A stretch of DNA of 64,000 nucleotides from Thermohalobaculum sp039513195 (GTDB taxonomy: Bacteria > Pseudomonadota > Alphaproteobacteria > Rhodobacterales > Rhodobacteraceae): assembly GCA_039513195.1 (NCBI GenBank), contig JBCCRM010000014.1:56894-120893 (forward strand). Reading direction: 5' to 3'. The position numbers were made by a program, and so were the translations under genes. Below are positions 1-9,061 of the stretch, in pieces (positions within the stretch are counted from its first letter, which is position 1; the number at the start of each line of letters is the position of its first letter). The notes under the pieces were generated by a model. It had not been told where the DNA came from and made no database searches. It saw only the letters and a list, made by a program, of their open reading frames with translations.

Positions 1-444
1 GGCCGCGACGTAATGGCCTGTCCCGGCGCGCCGGAAGACCCCCGTGCCGGCGGCTGCAACCAATTGATCCGCGACGGCGCAGCGCTCGTCCGCTCGGCAG
101 AAGATGTCATCGAAGCGCTCGCCGGGCCGCAAAGGATCGGCTTCGCTGAGGACGGGACCGACTTCCTGTTCGACGCTAACGGGTTCAACGATGAAACGAT
201 GATCGACGAGGAGCTCGGCCTCGAGGAGTTCAAAGAGAGCGATCGCAAGGCAGCCTTCGCCGAGGAAGTGTTTGCCCTTCTCACCGCCCACCCGGTCGAT
301 ATCGATGAGCTGAGCCGCGCCTCCGGAGCGAGCATGGCAGACCTGTCGCTGGCGCTGTTGGAGCTGGATCTTGCAGGTCGCGTCGACATCATCCCAGGCG
401 GTCAGGTCGCGCTGGCGGACGGCGCGTTCGGAGCTGCCTCGTAA
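1..444 (+). CDS. dprA: DNA processing protein DprA, C-terminal part (5' end outside window)
   Basis: The frame is open from base 1, so the gene begins upstream and only about 147 residues are visible. DprA binds single-stranded DNA and loads RecA during natural transformation. The visible part starts with GRDVMACPGAPEDPRAGGCN, the conserved end of the DprA Rossmann fold that precedes the NQLIRDGA helix. The last 50 residues look like the small winged-helix (DML1-like) domain often found at the C-terminus of proteobacterial DprA. topA follows on the same strand, a common alphaproteobacterial gene order. Identity is well supported by the motif; the missing N-terminus cannot be judged. Confidence 0.85.
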   Translation, partial: GRDVMACPGAPEDPRAGGCNQLIRDGAALVRSAEDVIEALAGPQRIGFAEDGTDFLFDANGFNDETMIDEELGLEEFKESDRKAAFAEEVFALLTAHPVDIDELSRASGASMADLSLALLELDLAGRVDIIPGGQVALADGAFGAAS

Positions 445-666
445 CCTGCTCTCGCTGAGAAGTTTGGCGAACCACGCCCATCGGTGACGGCGTCTCTTCG
501 CGCGGGCCCATACTCTCGACCGAGCAACTCTGGGTGCTGTCTGGAAACTGCGCCCCTGCCCGCGTAGCCCTCTCAATTCATCTCTCGCTCAGCCCTGGCG
601 TTGACAATGCCATGGGCGGTCGCACATGTTCCGCAACCGCGAGCAGCGCTTTCAAAGGCAAATCGA
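445..666. other. dprA-topA intergenic region
   Basis: This 222-base stretch has no convincing gene. A TTGACA hexamer at 601-606 could be a -35 element for topA, but no good -10 sequence follows at the usual distance. The topA frame is open upstream to a TTG at 601. Conserved family sequence begins only at 667, so this stretch is treated as leader. Confidence 0.4.
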
Positions 667-3294
667 ATGGCAGTGGTGGTGGTCGAGTCTCCGGCTAAGG
701 CCAAGACGATCAACAAGTATTTGGGATCAGACTATATTGTGCTGGCCTCCTATGGCCATGTCCGCGACCTGCCGCCGAAGGACGGATCGGTCGATCCGGA
801 AAACGGGTTCGACATGACCTGGGAGGTCGCCGCAGACAGTCAAAAACATGTGCGCGCAATCGCCGACGCGCTTGGCGGCGACGATAGGCTCATCCTCGCA
901 ACCGACCCCGACCGCGAGGGCGAGGCCATCTCCTGGCATTTGCTCGAAGCCTTGCGCAAGCGCCGGGCGCTCAAGAAAACCACACCGGTCCAGCGTGTAG
1001 TCTTCAATGCGATCACCAAACGCGCGGTGACCGAAGCAATGGCGCAGCCGCGCGAGATCGATATGGAGCTGGTGGAGGCCTATCTCGCCCGCCGCGCGCT
1101 CGACTACCTCGTCGGCTTCAACCTCTCGCCGGTCCTTTGGCGCAAACTGCCCGGCGCAAAATCCGCCGGGCGAGTGCAGTCGGTGGCGCTCCGCCTGATC
1201 GTCGAGCGGGAGATCGAGATCGAGGCCTTCAAACCTCGTGAGTACTGGAGCGCGAAAGCCATCCTGACCACGCCGCGGGGAGACAACTTCGAGGCACGCC
1301 TCACCGGGCTCGACGGAAAAAAGCTCGACCGGTTCGACCTCCCCAACGAGGCTGCCGCAACAGCCGCCGCCGCAAAGATTGCCGCCGCCGCACTCGCCGC
1401 CCTTTCCGTCGAGGCGAAACCGCAAACCCGGAACCCCTCGCCGCCCTTCACCACTTCAACCCTGCAACAGGAGGCGAGCCGCAAGCTTGGCATGGGCGCG
1501 CAGATTGCGATGCGGACCGCGCAGCGGCTCTACGAGGCTGGGCACATAACCTATATGCGCACCGACGGTGTCGACATGGCGCCGGAAGCCGTGACCGCGG
1601 TGCGAGGGACTATCGGCAACCGCTTCGGACAACCGTACCTGCCTGGGAAACCGCGTGTCTACAAGACGAAGGCGAAGAATGCTCAGGAAGCCCATGAGTG
1701 CATTCGCCCTACCGATATGGACAAAGGCCCTGGCGAAATTCGGCTGGAACGGGAGGAAGCCCGCCTCTACGAACTGATCTGGAAGCGGACCGTCGCGAGC
1801 CAGATGGAAGCCGCCAGGCTCGAACGGACAACGGTGGAGATCGGCGATCCGGGCAGCAGCGTCGGGCTGCGGGCAACCGGCCAGGTCATCACGTTCGATG
1901 GGTTCTTGAAGGTCTATGAGGAAGGTCGCGACGATCAGGAAAGCGAGGACGACCGCCGCTTGCCGGAAATCCTGAAGGGCGACGCCCTAGGCCAAAACGA
2001 GATCGAGCCGCAGCAGCATTTCACCCAACCGCCGCCGCGCTACACCGAAGCGACCCTGGTCAAGCGGATGGAGGAGCTGGGGATCGGAAGACCCTCCACT
2101 TATGCCTCGATCATCACCACGATCCAGGACCGCGAATATGTTCGGAAGGAAAAGAACCGCCTCTTCGCGGAGGACAAAGGCCGCCTCGTGACCGCGTTCC
2201 TGATGAACTATTTCAGCCGCTACGTGGAGTACGACTTCACCGCGGCGCTTGAAGAGGAGCTCGACGACATCTCCGGCGGGCGCATCGATTGGAAGGCGGT
2301 GCTGGAGAAGTTCTGGGCCGCATTCTCCAAGGCGTTGGAGGGGACGTCCGACCTGCGCATCACCGAGGTTCTCGACACGATCAACGATGTCCTCGCCCCG
2401 CACATCTTCCCGGATCGCGGCGATGGAACCGATCCGCGGCTTTGCCCGGCGTGCAGCGACGGTCGGCTGTCGATCAAGACAAGCTCGAAGAACCGGTCGG
2501 CATTCATCGGATGCGCGAACTATCCGAATTGTCGGTACACCCGGCCGTTCGGTGGCGAGGCGGAGGTCTCCGATCTGGCCTCGCCCGACGGCCGTCGGCT
2601 GGGCGACGACCCGGAAACAGGTCAGGCCGTGACATTGCGCAAGGGGCCGTATGGTATCTATGTCCAGCTCGGCGAGAAGTCCGAGACGACCCCGCGACCG
2701 AAACGCACTTCGATCCCGCCCGGGCAGGATCCAGATACTGTGGGCCTGGAGGCGGCATTGGCGCTGCTTTCCCTGCCCCGCCAGATCGGTGCGCATCCCG
2801 AGGACGGTGAGGCGATCGAGGCCGGGATCGGCCGCTATGGGCCGTATGTTAAGCACGGCAAGATCTTCGCAAGCCTCGAGAAGGAGGACGATGTCCTGAC
2901 CGTTGGCATGAATCGTGCGGTGATCTTGATTGCGCAAAAGGCCAATCGCGGGGCGCGCCGCGGCGCGGTGCAACCGCCTCTGCGGACCATTGGCGAGCAT
3001 CCAGATGGCGGCCCGGTCGCGATCATGGACGGCCGCTACGGGCCTTACGTGAAATGGGAGAAGGTGAACGCCACCCTACCGAAGGCTGCCGATCCCCAAG
3101 CGGTCACCATGGAGGAAGCGCTGCAGCTTATCGAGGCACGCCTTTCCGCTACGGGTAAAGGGAAGAAGACCAAAGCCAAGTCCGAAAAGACGGCAGCCAA
3201 GCCAAAGGCCAAATCGACGAAAGCCAAGGCGAAAAAATCCGCCGCCAAAGCCTCCGACGACGCTTCGCTGATCGAGGAGGAGGGCGGCGTCTGA
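667..3294 (+). CDS. topA: DNA topoisomerase I (type IA)
   Basis: Relaxes negatively supercoiled DNA by cutting one strand through a tyrosine-DNA intermediate. The 875-residue product starts with MAVVVVESPAKAKT, the canonical beginning of the TOPRIM domain, which is why the ATG at 667 is preferred to a TTG at 601. The TOPRIM acidic motif TDPDREGEAISWH follows. The catalytic tyrosine is residue 296 in HITYMRTD. One C4 zinc ribbon (CPAC...CANYPNC) is visible near residue 600. It is followed by repeated RYGPYV-type C-terminal modules and a lysine/alanine-rich tail, all usual for alphaproteobacterial TopA. The stop codon overlaps the next start by one base. Confidence 0.97.
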   Translation: MAVVVVESPAKAKTINKYLGSDYIVLASYGHVRDLPPKDGSVDPENGFDMTWEVAADSQKHVRAIADALGGDDRLILATDPDREGEAISWHLLEALRKRRALKKTTPVQRVVFNAITKRAVTEAMAQPREIDMELVEAYLARRALDYLVGFNLSPVLWRKLPGAKSAGRVQSVALRLIVEREIEIEAFKPREYWSAKAILTTPRGDNFEARLTGLDGKKLDRFDLPNEAAATAAAAKIAAAALAALSVEAKPQTRNPSPPFTTSTLQQEASRKLGMGAQIAMRTAQRLYEAGHITYMRTDGVDMAPEAVTAVRGTIGNRFGQPYLPGKPRVYKTKAKNAQEAHECIRPTDMDKGPGEIRLEREEARLYELIWKRTVASQMEAARLERTTVEIGDPGSSVGLRATGQVITFDGFLKVYEEGRDDQESEDDRRLPEILKGDALGQNEIEPQQHFTQPPPRYTEATLVKRMEELGIGRPSTYASIITTIQDREYVRKEKNRLFAEDKGRLVTAFLMNYFSRYVEYDFTAALEEELDDISGGRIDWKAVLEKFWAAFSKALEGTSDLRITEVLDTINDVLAPHIFPDRGDGTDPRLCPACSDGRLSIKTSSKNRSAFIGCANYPNCRYTRPFGGEAEVSDLASPDGRRLGDDPETGQAVTLRKGPYGIYVQLGEKSETTPRPKRTSIPPGQDPDTVGLEAALALLSLPRQIGAHPEDGEAIEAGIGRYGPYVKHGKIFASLEKEDDVLTVGMNRAVILIAQKANRGARRGAVQPPLRTIGEHPDGGPVAIMDGRYGPYVKWEKVNATLPKAADPQAVTMEEALQLIEARLSATGKGKKTKAKSEKTAAKPKAKSTKAKAKKSAAKASDDASLIEEEGGV

Positions 3295-3701
3295 TGGATG
3301 TTCTGGGACTTTACGCCACCGCACTGCTATTCGGCGGCATGGTGTTCTTCAGTTTCGTCTTTTCGCCGCTTATCTTCGTGAAGCTGCCGGCAGAGGTTGC
3401 CGGCCCGTTCATACGGCAAGTGTTCCCCTGGTACTTTCTGGTCGTAGCGGCTCTGGCCGGCATCGCCGGTATGGGCCTGTTGATGGCGGCGCCGATTTGG
3501 GGTGTCGCGCTTTTGGCGATGGCCGGGCTCGGTCTTTTGAACCGACAAGTCTTGATGCCGCGCATCAACATCCTCCGCGACCAACAGCTTGCCGGAAACA
3601 AGGCAGCCGGGCGCAGCTTCGACCGCCTGCACAAGCTCTCGGTCGGTATCAATCTGGTGCAAATGCTCGTTGCGGGCGCGGCGCTGTGGGTCTTCCTCTG
3701 A
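3294..3701 (+). CDS. DUF4149-type small membrane protein
   Basis: A 135-residue, very hydrophobic protein with about four predicted membrane spans (near residues 5-30, 45-65, 67-85 and 115-135). The arrangement and a conserved FSPLIF-type motif after the first span resemble the DUF4149 (TMEM205-like) family, whose function is unknown. Its ATG shares one base with the topA stop (TGATG), implying translational coupling to topA. rnr begins 58 bases downstream, so the three genes may be cotranscribed. The family assignment is from pattern recognition only. Confidence 0.72.
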   Translation: MDVLGLYATALLFGGMVFFSFVFSPLIFVKLPAEVAGPFIRQVFPWYFLVVAALAGIAGMGLLMAAPIWGVALLAMAGLGLLNRQVLMPRINILRDQQLAGNKAAGRSFDRLHKLSVGINLVQMLVAGAALWVFL

Positions 3702-3759
3702 GCGGAAGCGCAGGACGGATGGCTCGCCCCAAAGAGGCGGGAATGCTAGGCATCGGGGG

Positions 3760-6021
3760 ATGAAAGATTTTCCCTCCAAAGGCGCGATTCTCGACTGGAT
3801 CCACCAAAACCCGGACGCTCAGGCAAAGCGGGATATCGCGCGCGCGTTCGGCATCAAGGGCGCCGATCGGGTCGAGCTGAAGCGCGTGCTGCGGGAGTTG
3901 GAAGATGACGGACAGATCCAGCGTCGGGCCCGGCGGGTCCGGCCGCCCGGTCATCTGCCGCCGGTCGCAGTGCTGATCGCCTCGGCACCCGATGCGGATG
4001 GCGACATTTGGGCTGAACCCAAGGAACGGGAGCATGCAGAGGCGCCGCCCCCGATCCTCTATCTGCCGCGAAAGGGGGACCCGGCGCTCGGCCCAGGCGA
4101 TCCGTTTCTGGCAAAGCTGCGTCCGGCCGAGGGGGCCGAGCGGCTGACCTATGAGGCCCGGCTTATCAAAAAGCTGCCCGGACGGCCGCGGCGGATGCTG
4201 GGTGTCTACCGAGAGACGACGGAAGGCGGGCGCCTCCTGCCAGTCGACAAGAAGGACGGCCGGGAATGGTTTATTCAACCCGGGGCCGATGACGGTGCCG
4301 AGGACGGTGAGTTGGTCGAGGCGGAGGCAGTATCGGGGCCGCGGATGGGCCTGCCCCGCGGACGCATCGTCGAACGGCTCGGCAAAACCGGGGGCGCCCG
4401 CTCGGTGTCGCTGATCGCCATGCGCCAGCATGGGATCGAGATCGAATTCCCGGCTGAGGTCGAAGCCGCGGCGGAGGCGGCGACCCCACCTGGCGCGGAC
4501 GGGCGCGAGGATCTGCGCGCCCTGCCGCTTCTCACCATCGACCCCGCGGATGCCCGGGACCATGACGATGCCGTCGCCGCCATGCCCGACGGCGACCCTA
4601 GCAATCCCGGCGGGCATATCATCTGGGTCGCGATTGCAGACGTCGCCTGGTATGTGCGCCCGGGCACTGCGCTCGACCGGGAGGCGCGGCGACGCGGCAA
4701 CTCCACCTATTTCCCAGATCGGGTCGCCCCGATGCTGCCGGAGCGGCTGTCGGCAGATCTTTGTTCCCTCCACGAGGCGGTCGACCGGCCCTGCCTCGCG
4801 GTGCGCATGGTCCTGAATGCGGCAGGGGAGAAGATCTCCCACCGCTTCGTGCGTGGTATCATGCGATCCGGCGCGTCGCTGACTTATGAGCAGGCGCAGG
4901 CACTGGCAGACAACGGGGCAGAACCCGGACTGACCGCCGCCCATGGCGATACGCTTACGGCACTCTTCGCGGCCTATCGCGCCGTCGCCGCGGCACGGGA
5001 CCGCCGCCAGCCGTTGAGCCTCGACCTGCCGGAGCGCCAGATCGCCCTCGGCGTCGATGGCGAGGTGGAGAGCATTCGGTTTCGCGAGCGCCTCGACGCG
5101 CACCGGCTGATCGAGGAGTTCATGATCCTTGCGAATGTCGCGGCAGCGGAAACGCTGGAAGGGCAGCGCCAGCCGCGTCTCTATCGTGTGCACGAGGAGC
5201 CCAACCCCGACAAGCTGGAAGCCTTGGCAGAAAGCGTCGAGAGCGTCGGGCTCACCCTCGCAAAGGGCCAGGTCCTTACAACGGCGCATCTCAACCGCCT
5301 GCTCGACGGCGCGGCCGGCAGCCCTCATGCCGAAATGGTCCATCTCTCGGTGCTGCGCAGTCAGACCCAGGCCTATTACGCACCGGAGAATTTCGGGCAT
5401 TTCGGCTTGAACCTGAAGCGGTACACGCATTTCACCTCGCCGATCCGGCGCTATGCGGATTTGGCCGTCCACCGAGCGTTGATCGCCGCGGCAGGTCTCG
5501 GCCCTGGCGGTCAAGCGCCGGAAGAGGCCGAGACGCTGCAAGCGACGGCCGAGCACATTTCGCGGACCGAACGTGTTTCGATGGAGGCGGAGCGCGACAC
5601 CGCCGACCGCTATCTCGCCGCCTATCTGGAGGACCGCACCGGCGCGGTGTTCCCCGGGCGCATCAATGGCGTGGCGCGATTCGGTTTGTTCGTAAGGCTC
5701 GAGGAAACCGGGGCCGACGGATTGGTGCCGGTCTCAACCTTGGGCACCGAGTTCTTCCGCCACGACGCGCAGAGCCAGACGTTGACGGGCGAGCGCTCCG
5801 GCACCGTTCTGGGCATCGGTCTGACCGTGCAGGTCCGACTGATTGAGGCGGCGCCAATCACCGGCGGGCTAATCTTCGAGCTCTTGGAGGTCACCGGCGC
5901 TGACGGGCGGCCGGTTGCCAGTGGCAAGGGCAGGTTCAAGGGCACGCCGCGGCGAAAGCTCGCCCGGGCGCGGATCAAGCAGGCAAAAGACGCCCGAGCG
6001 GCTCGACGGAAGCGCCGTTAG
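3760..6021 (+). CDS. rnr: Ribonuclease R (RNB-family 3'-5' exoribonuclease)
   Basis: Degrades structured RNA processively from the 3' end. The 753-residue product has an N-terminal winged-helix region, cold-shock/OB domains, the catalytic RNB domain with IDPADARDHDDAV near residue 260 (the aspartates bind Mg2+), a C-terminal S1 domain near residues 625-700 and a basic tail ending in KRR. The frame stays open upstream to 3589, but sequence before MKDFPSKG is not protein-like. The ATG at 3760, directly after a GGGGA ribosome-binding sequence, is therefore the likely start. The DUF4149 gene lies just upstream; a repeat-rich convergent region follows. Confidence 0.95.
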   Translation: MKDFPSKGAILDWIHQNPDAQAKRDIARAFGIKGADRVELKRVLRELEDDGQIQRRARRVRPPGHLPPVAVLIASAPDADGDIWAEPKEREHAEAPPPILYLPRKGDPALGPGDPFLAKLRPAEGAERLTYEARLIKKLPGRPRRMLGVYRETTEGGRLLPVDKKDGREWFIQPGADDGAEDGELVEAEAVSGPRMGLPRGRIVERLGKTGGARSVSLIAMRQHGIEIEFPAEVEAAAEAATPPGADGREDLRALPLLTIDPADARDHDDAVAAMPDGDPSNPGGHIIWVAIADVAWYVRPGTALDREARRRGNSTYFPDRVAPMLPERLSADLCSLHEAVDRPCLAVRMVLNAAGEKISHRFVRGIMRSGASLTYEQAQALADNGAEPGLTAAHGDTLTALFAAYRAVAAARDRRQPLSLDLPERQIALGVDGEVESIRFRERLDAHRLIEEFMILANVAAAETLEGQRQPRLYRVHEEPNPDKLEALAESVESVGLTLAKGQVLTTAHLNRLLDGAAGSPHAEMVHLSVLRSQTQAYYAPENFGHFGLNLKRYTHFTSPIRRYADLAVHRALIAAAGLGPGGQAPEEAETLQATAEHISRTERVSMEAERDTADRYLAAYLEDRTGAVFPGRINGVARFGLFVRLEETGADGLVPVSTLGTEFFRHDAQSQTLTGERSGTVLGIGLTVQVRLIEAAPITGGLIFELLEVTGADGRPVASGKGRFKGTPRRKLARARIKQAKDARAARRKRR

Positions 6022-6023
6022 CG

Positions 6024-6205
6024 TTCAGGGCGCCGCGTTTGCCAACGCGCTGTGTGGCACGGTCTCACCCGCGGCGAGCTGCGGATTTGATCCCTCGTGG
6101 AGATTCCCCGGGCGCCCGCGACCCATCCAACTGCGCCCATGCCGAAGATCGCCGCGCGCGCCGGGGTCGACACGGGCCAGGCGGCAGACGCGGCGCCCGG
6201 ATACT
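6024..6205. repeat. Inverted pair of a dispersed GC-rich repeat (copies A and E)
   Basis: Fills the gap between the convergent genes rnr and DUF2794. Copy A (about 6024-6083, plus) begins TTCAGGGCGCCGCGTTTG and includes TGTGGCACGG. Copy E (about 6138-6203, read on the minus strand) begins GGGCGCCGCGTCTGCCGCC. Both share the block seen at 8393-8476, 59780-59838, 60189-60258 and 63392-63450. The pair faces inward and could form a long cruciform or a bidirectional transcription end, although no T-run follows. Copy E ends 3 bases from the DUF2794 stop codon. Confidence 0.7.
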
Positions 6206-6547
6206 TTAATCGACTGCGCGGATTAGCTTTGTTTCGAAGACCTTCAGCACTTGCGCCAGATCGCGTCCGCGCTTCACCACCCGGCCGTCCAGCGCAACAA
6301 CCGAATACGCCCCTTGTCGCTGGGCATCTTTAGGTCGCTTCTCTACCCGGTAGAGTGGATGCTCCGCAGCGCGGCGAAACACCGAGAACACGGCTCGGTC
6401 AGTAAGATGATCAATGGCATAGTCTCGCCACTCCCCGGCTACCACCATGCGCCCGTAAATGTTCAGGATCGCGGTGAGCTCTCGGCGATCAAACGCAACG
6501 AAATCATCGCGCTTAGCGCCCGCATTCAGCTGGACCGGTTGGCTCAT
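6206..6547 (-). CDS. DUF2794 family protein
   Basis: A 113-residue soluble protein starting MSQPVQLNAG. The core has FDRRELTAILNIYGRMVVAGEWRDYAIDHL, split by family convention into FDRRELTAIL and GEWRDYAIDHL, followed by AVFSVFRRAAEHPLYRVEK. These are signatures I recognise for DUF2794, a family largely restricted to alphaproteobacteria and of unknown function. The frame extends 14 residues further upstream, but the internal ATG at 6547 gives the usual length. It is convergent with rnr and divergent from the gamma-glutamyltransferase gene, so it is probably monocistronic. Confidence 0.8.
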   Translation of the reverse strand: MSQPVQLNAGAKRDDFVAFDRRELTAILNIYGRMVVAGEWRDYAIDHLTDRAVFSVFRRAAEHPLYRVEKRPKDAQRQGAYSVVALDGRVVKRGRDLAQVLKVFETKLIRAVD

Positions 6548-6686
6548 TCCGCGACCATGACATCGCATTCCACGCTTTGGCAAGGGCATACCGTCAGAAC
6601 CCGCGTGCTGAGCTCCGCGGCGGCTCTGGCCAAGCCGGAGGGAACGCGCTAAGCGAACAGCACTGACAGTTTGGCGAGAGAAAATA

Positions 6687-8270
6687 ATGCGCGACTTTCA
6701 CAGCCCTGGTCGCTCGACGCTCTATGCGCGCAACGGCATCTGCGCGACCTCGCACCCGTTGGGCGCAGAGGTGGCGGTACAGATGCTCCGCGACGGCGGC
6801 AACGCGGTCGATGCGGCTATCGCGGGCGCGGTGGTTCTCGGGCTCGCCGAGCCAGCGATGACCGGCATCGGGGGCGACATGTTTGCGCTCGTGAAGCCTG
6901 CAGGGACCGAGGAGATCATCGGTCTGAACGCATCCGGCAGGGCACCGGGTGCGGCGGATGCAGCGGCTCTCCGCGCGCGGGGGTGGACAAAGATCGACGA
7001 GAACAGCACCGACGCGGTCGTTGTTCCCGGTGCGATTGCCGGTTTTGCCATCCTATCGGAAGACTACGGGTTGAAGGGGCTCGATGCCTGCCTGGCCCCC
7101 GCGATCCATTATGCCGACGAAGGCGTACCCGTCGCCCCCCGCGCGGCTTTCGATTGGAAACTTGCGGAACCACGGCTGCAGGGGTCGGCCCGCACCCATT
7201 TCCTGCGCAATGGCAAAGCCCCCGAGGCGGGCGATCTCTTCCATGCCCCAGGCCAGGCGGAGGCGTTGCGCCGGGTGTCGGCGTCCGGCCCCCAGGCTTT
7301 CTACGAAGGTGAGGTCGCTGAGGATATGATCGCGGCCCTGCAAGCCGGCGGCACGACCTTCAGCGCCGAGGACTTTGCCGGCTGTCGAGCCGATTACGTG
7401 ACACCGGTCCGAACGAACTATCGCGATCTCGAAGTGGTAGAACTGCCCCCGAACAGCCATGGCGTCACTGCCCTGATGATGCTGCGGATCCTGGAGCGCT
7501 ACGATCTGTCAAGCTTGGACCCTTTCGGCACCGAACGCGCGCATCTGGAGATCGAGGCTGCAAAGCTCGCCTATGCTTCCCGCGATCGGGCGATCTCCGA
7601 TCCCGATTACATGACCACAACCGTCGAGGAGTTTCTCGACAAAGCGGTGATCGCAGAGCTTGCCGAGCGTATCGATCCGACCCGCGCAATGGCGCCGTTT
7701 GCGGCGCCCCTCGGCAGCCCCCACCGCGACACGATCTACATCACCGTGGTCGATCGCGATCGGATGGTGGTTTCGCTGATCTATTCGGTGTTCCACAGCT
7801 TTGGCGTCGGGCGCGCGTCGGAAAGATTCGGGATCAACTTCAACAATCGCGGCGCCGGTTTCACTCTCGCCGAAGGCCACCCCAACGAGCTAGGCCCCCG
7901 GAAGCGCCCTCTGCACACGATCATCCCTGGGCTTGTGCGCCAGGGTGGCCGGGTCGCGATGAGCTTCGGCGTCATGGGCGGAGCCTATCAGCCCCACGGC
8001 CATGCCCGGCTTGTCACCAATATCCACGATTTCGGGATGGATGTGCAGGCGGCGATCGATGGACCGAGGCTAGACCAAGAGGCCGGCGAGGTTCGGATTG
8101 AGCGCGGCTATGCTCCCGAGGTCTGGGAAGGATTGCGGGCGCGCGGCCATGTCTGTGTCGGGCGGGAAGTTCCAATCGGCGGCGCCCAGGCGATCATGCT
8201 GGACCCAATCCGCGATGTGTTGATCGCCGGCAGCGATCCAAGGAAAGACGGCATCGCCCTCGGCTATTGA
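6687..8270 (+). CDS. ggt: Gamma-glutamyltransferase family protein
   Basis: An N-terminal nucleophile hydrolase, predicted to cleave or transfer gamma-glutamyl groups from glutathione-like substrates after self-cleavage. At 527 residues it is a normal length. The N-terminal signature HPLGAEVAVQMLRDGGNAVDAA is present as HPLGAEVAVQ and GGNAVDAA, followed by MTGIGGDMF. The autoprocessing threonine is probably Thr349 in RDTIYITVVD, which starts the small subunit. No signal peptide is evident, suggesting a cytoplasmic member, unlike the periplasmic E. coli enzyme. No operon partner is apparent. Substrate cannot be inferred. Confidence 0.9.
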   Translation: MRDFHSPGRSTLYARNGICATSHPLGAEVAVQMLRDGGNAVDAAIAGAVVLGLAEPAMTGIGGDMFALVKPAGTEEIIGLNASGRAPGAADAAALRARGWTKIDENSTDAVVVPGAIAGFAILSEDYGLKGLDACLAPAIHYADEGVPVAPRAAFDWKLAEPRLQGSARTHFLRNGKAPEAGDLFHAPGQAEALRRVSASGPQAFYEGEVAEDMIAALQAGGTTFSAEDFAGCRADYVTPVRTNYRDLEVVELPPNSHGVTALMMLRILERYDLSSLDPFGTERAHLEIEAAKLAYASRDRAISDPDYMTTTVEEFLDKAVIAELAERIDPTRAMAPFAAPLGSPHRDTIYITVVDRDRMVVSLIYSVFHSFGVGRASERFGINFNNRGAGFTLAEGHPNELGPRKRPLHTIIPGLVRQGGRVAMSFGVMGGAYQPHGHARLVTNIHDFGMDVQAAIDGPRLDQEAGEVRIERGYAPEVWEGLRARGHVCVGREVPIGGAQAIMLDPIRDVLIAGSDPRKDGIALGY

Positions 8271-8392
8271 TTGGATCGGCGGCTCAGCGCCGCCGCGATA
8301 TCCACCCGGTCTTTGGCACGGCAGGCGAACGCGGCGGAGATGCAACGGAAGCGCCGGTGGTACTGTCGCAGGGCGCACGAGACGAAGCGCCG

Positions 8393-8476
8393 CGGCGGCG
8401 CCACATGCCGAAGCGTGCGAGTGCGCCGCGAGCGCTGCGCTGCAATGCGCCGGGCGCAAGACGCGGCGCCCTGAAT
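8393..8476 (-). repeat. Dispersed GC-rich repeat, copy D
   Basis: Located in the 244-base gap between ggt and hspQ, which face each other. Read on the minus strand it begins TTCAGGGCGCCGCGTCTTG and continues through a GCGCCGGG-type middle to GCTTCGGCATG. The TTCAGGGCGCCGCGT beginning matches copy A at 6024, and the GCCGAAG end matches copy E near 6141. The rest of the gap (8271-8392 and 8477-8514) shows no gene. Confidence 0.65.
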
Positions 8477-8514
8477 CTCAGGGAAGGGGCCACCGCCAGC
8501 GTGGCGATGCCCGA

Positions 8515-8874
8515 TCAGTTGCACTGCTCCGGATGCATCACATAACCGTCGCCGTCGTGATCCGAGAAGAAATCGCCAACCTGCGGATGCTCGACCGGCA
8601 CACCGCTGTCATCGGGCAGCAAGTTCTGCTCCGACACATAGGCGACATAGTAGCTGGTCTCGTTCTCTGCGAAGAGATGATAGAAAGGCTGGTCTTTACG
8701 CGGACGAATTTCTTCGGGAATGGACATCCACCACTCCTCGGTATGCTCAAAGCTCGGGTCGACATCGAAAATAACGCCCCGAAAAGGGTGGTAGCGGTGT
8801 TTCACGATCTGCCCGATGTTATATTTCGCATTGGCCTGGAACATTGGACGCGACTCTTTCGGATCAGCTTTCAT
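8515..8874 (-). CDS. hspQ: Heat shock protein HspQ
   Basis: HspQ-family proteins are small stress proteins. In E. coli HspQ binds hemimethylated oriC and acts as a Lon specificity enhancer. The 119-residue product contains the family pattern YNIGQIVKHRYHPFRGVIFDVD, visible as GQIVKHR and HPFRGVIFDVDP, then DQPFYHLFAEN and YVSEQNLL. These match Rhodobacterales members closely. The N-terminal ten residues before a second methionine at 8844 may not be translated; neither start has a strong ribosome-binding site. It is divergent from the lipoprotein gene at 9062. Confidence 0.9.
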   Translation of the reverse strand: MKADPKESRPMFQANAKYNIGQIVKHRYHPFRGVIFDVDPSFEHTEEWWMSIPEEIRPRKDQPFYHLFAENETSYYVAYVSEQNLLPDDSGVPVEHPQVGDFFSDHDGDGYVMHPEQCN

Positions 8875-9061
8875 CGTTCAGCATCTAATGCCATCATAGC
8901 TTTCTGTCGATATCACGACAGCGTCGGGCTGTGCGGAGCGCTGGATCGCCACACGAGTAAACGGCGTGCGTTGCGGAAATCCGGCGCTGGGATCGCGCAT
9001 TCGTCGAAGAAGATCCATCGCAGTCTCCCCAAGCGGGTGGCTTTCGGTTATTCTGCCGTCA

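Noticed and set aside
601..630. TTGACA at 601 as a complete topA promoter
   Set aside because: No acceptable -10 hexamer at 16-18 bases; retained only as a weak candidate.
727..3000. Long minus-strand frames under topA, and similar long antisense frames under bchH, rnr and pufLM
   Set aside because: These are antisense shadows common in high-GC genes; the plus-strand (or opposite) products have clear family motifs throughout.
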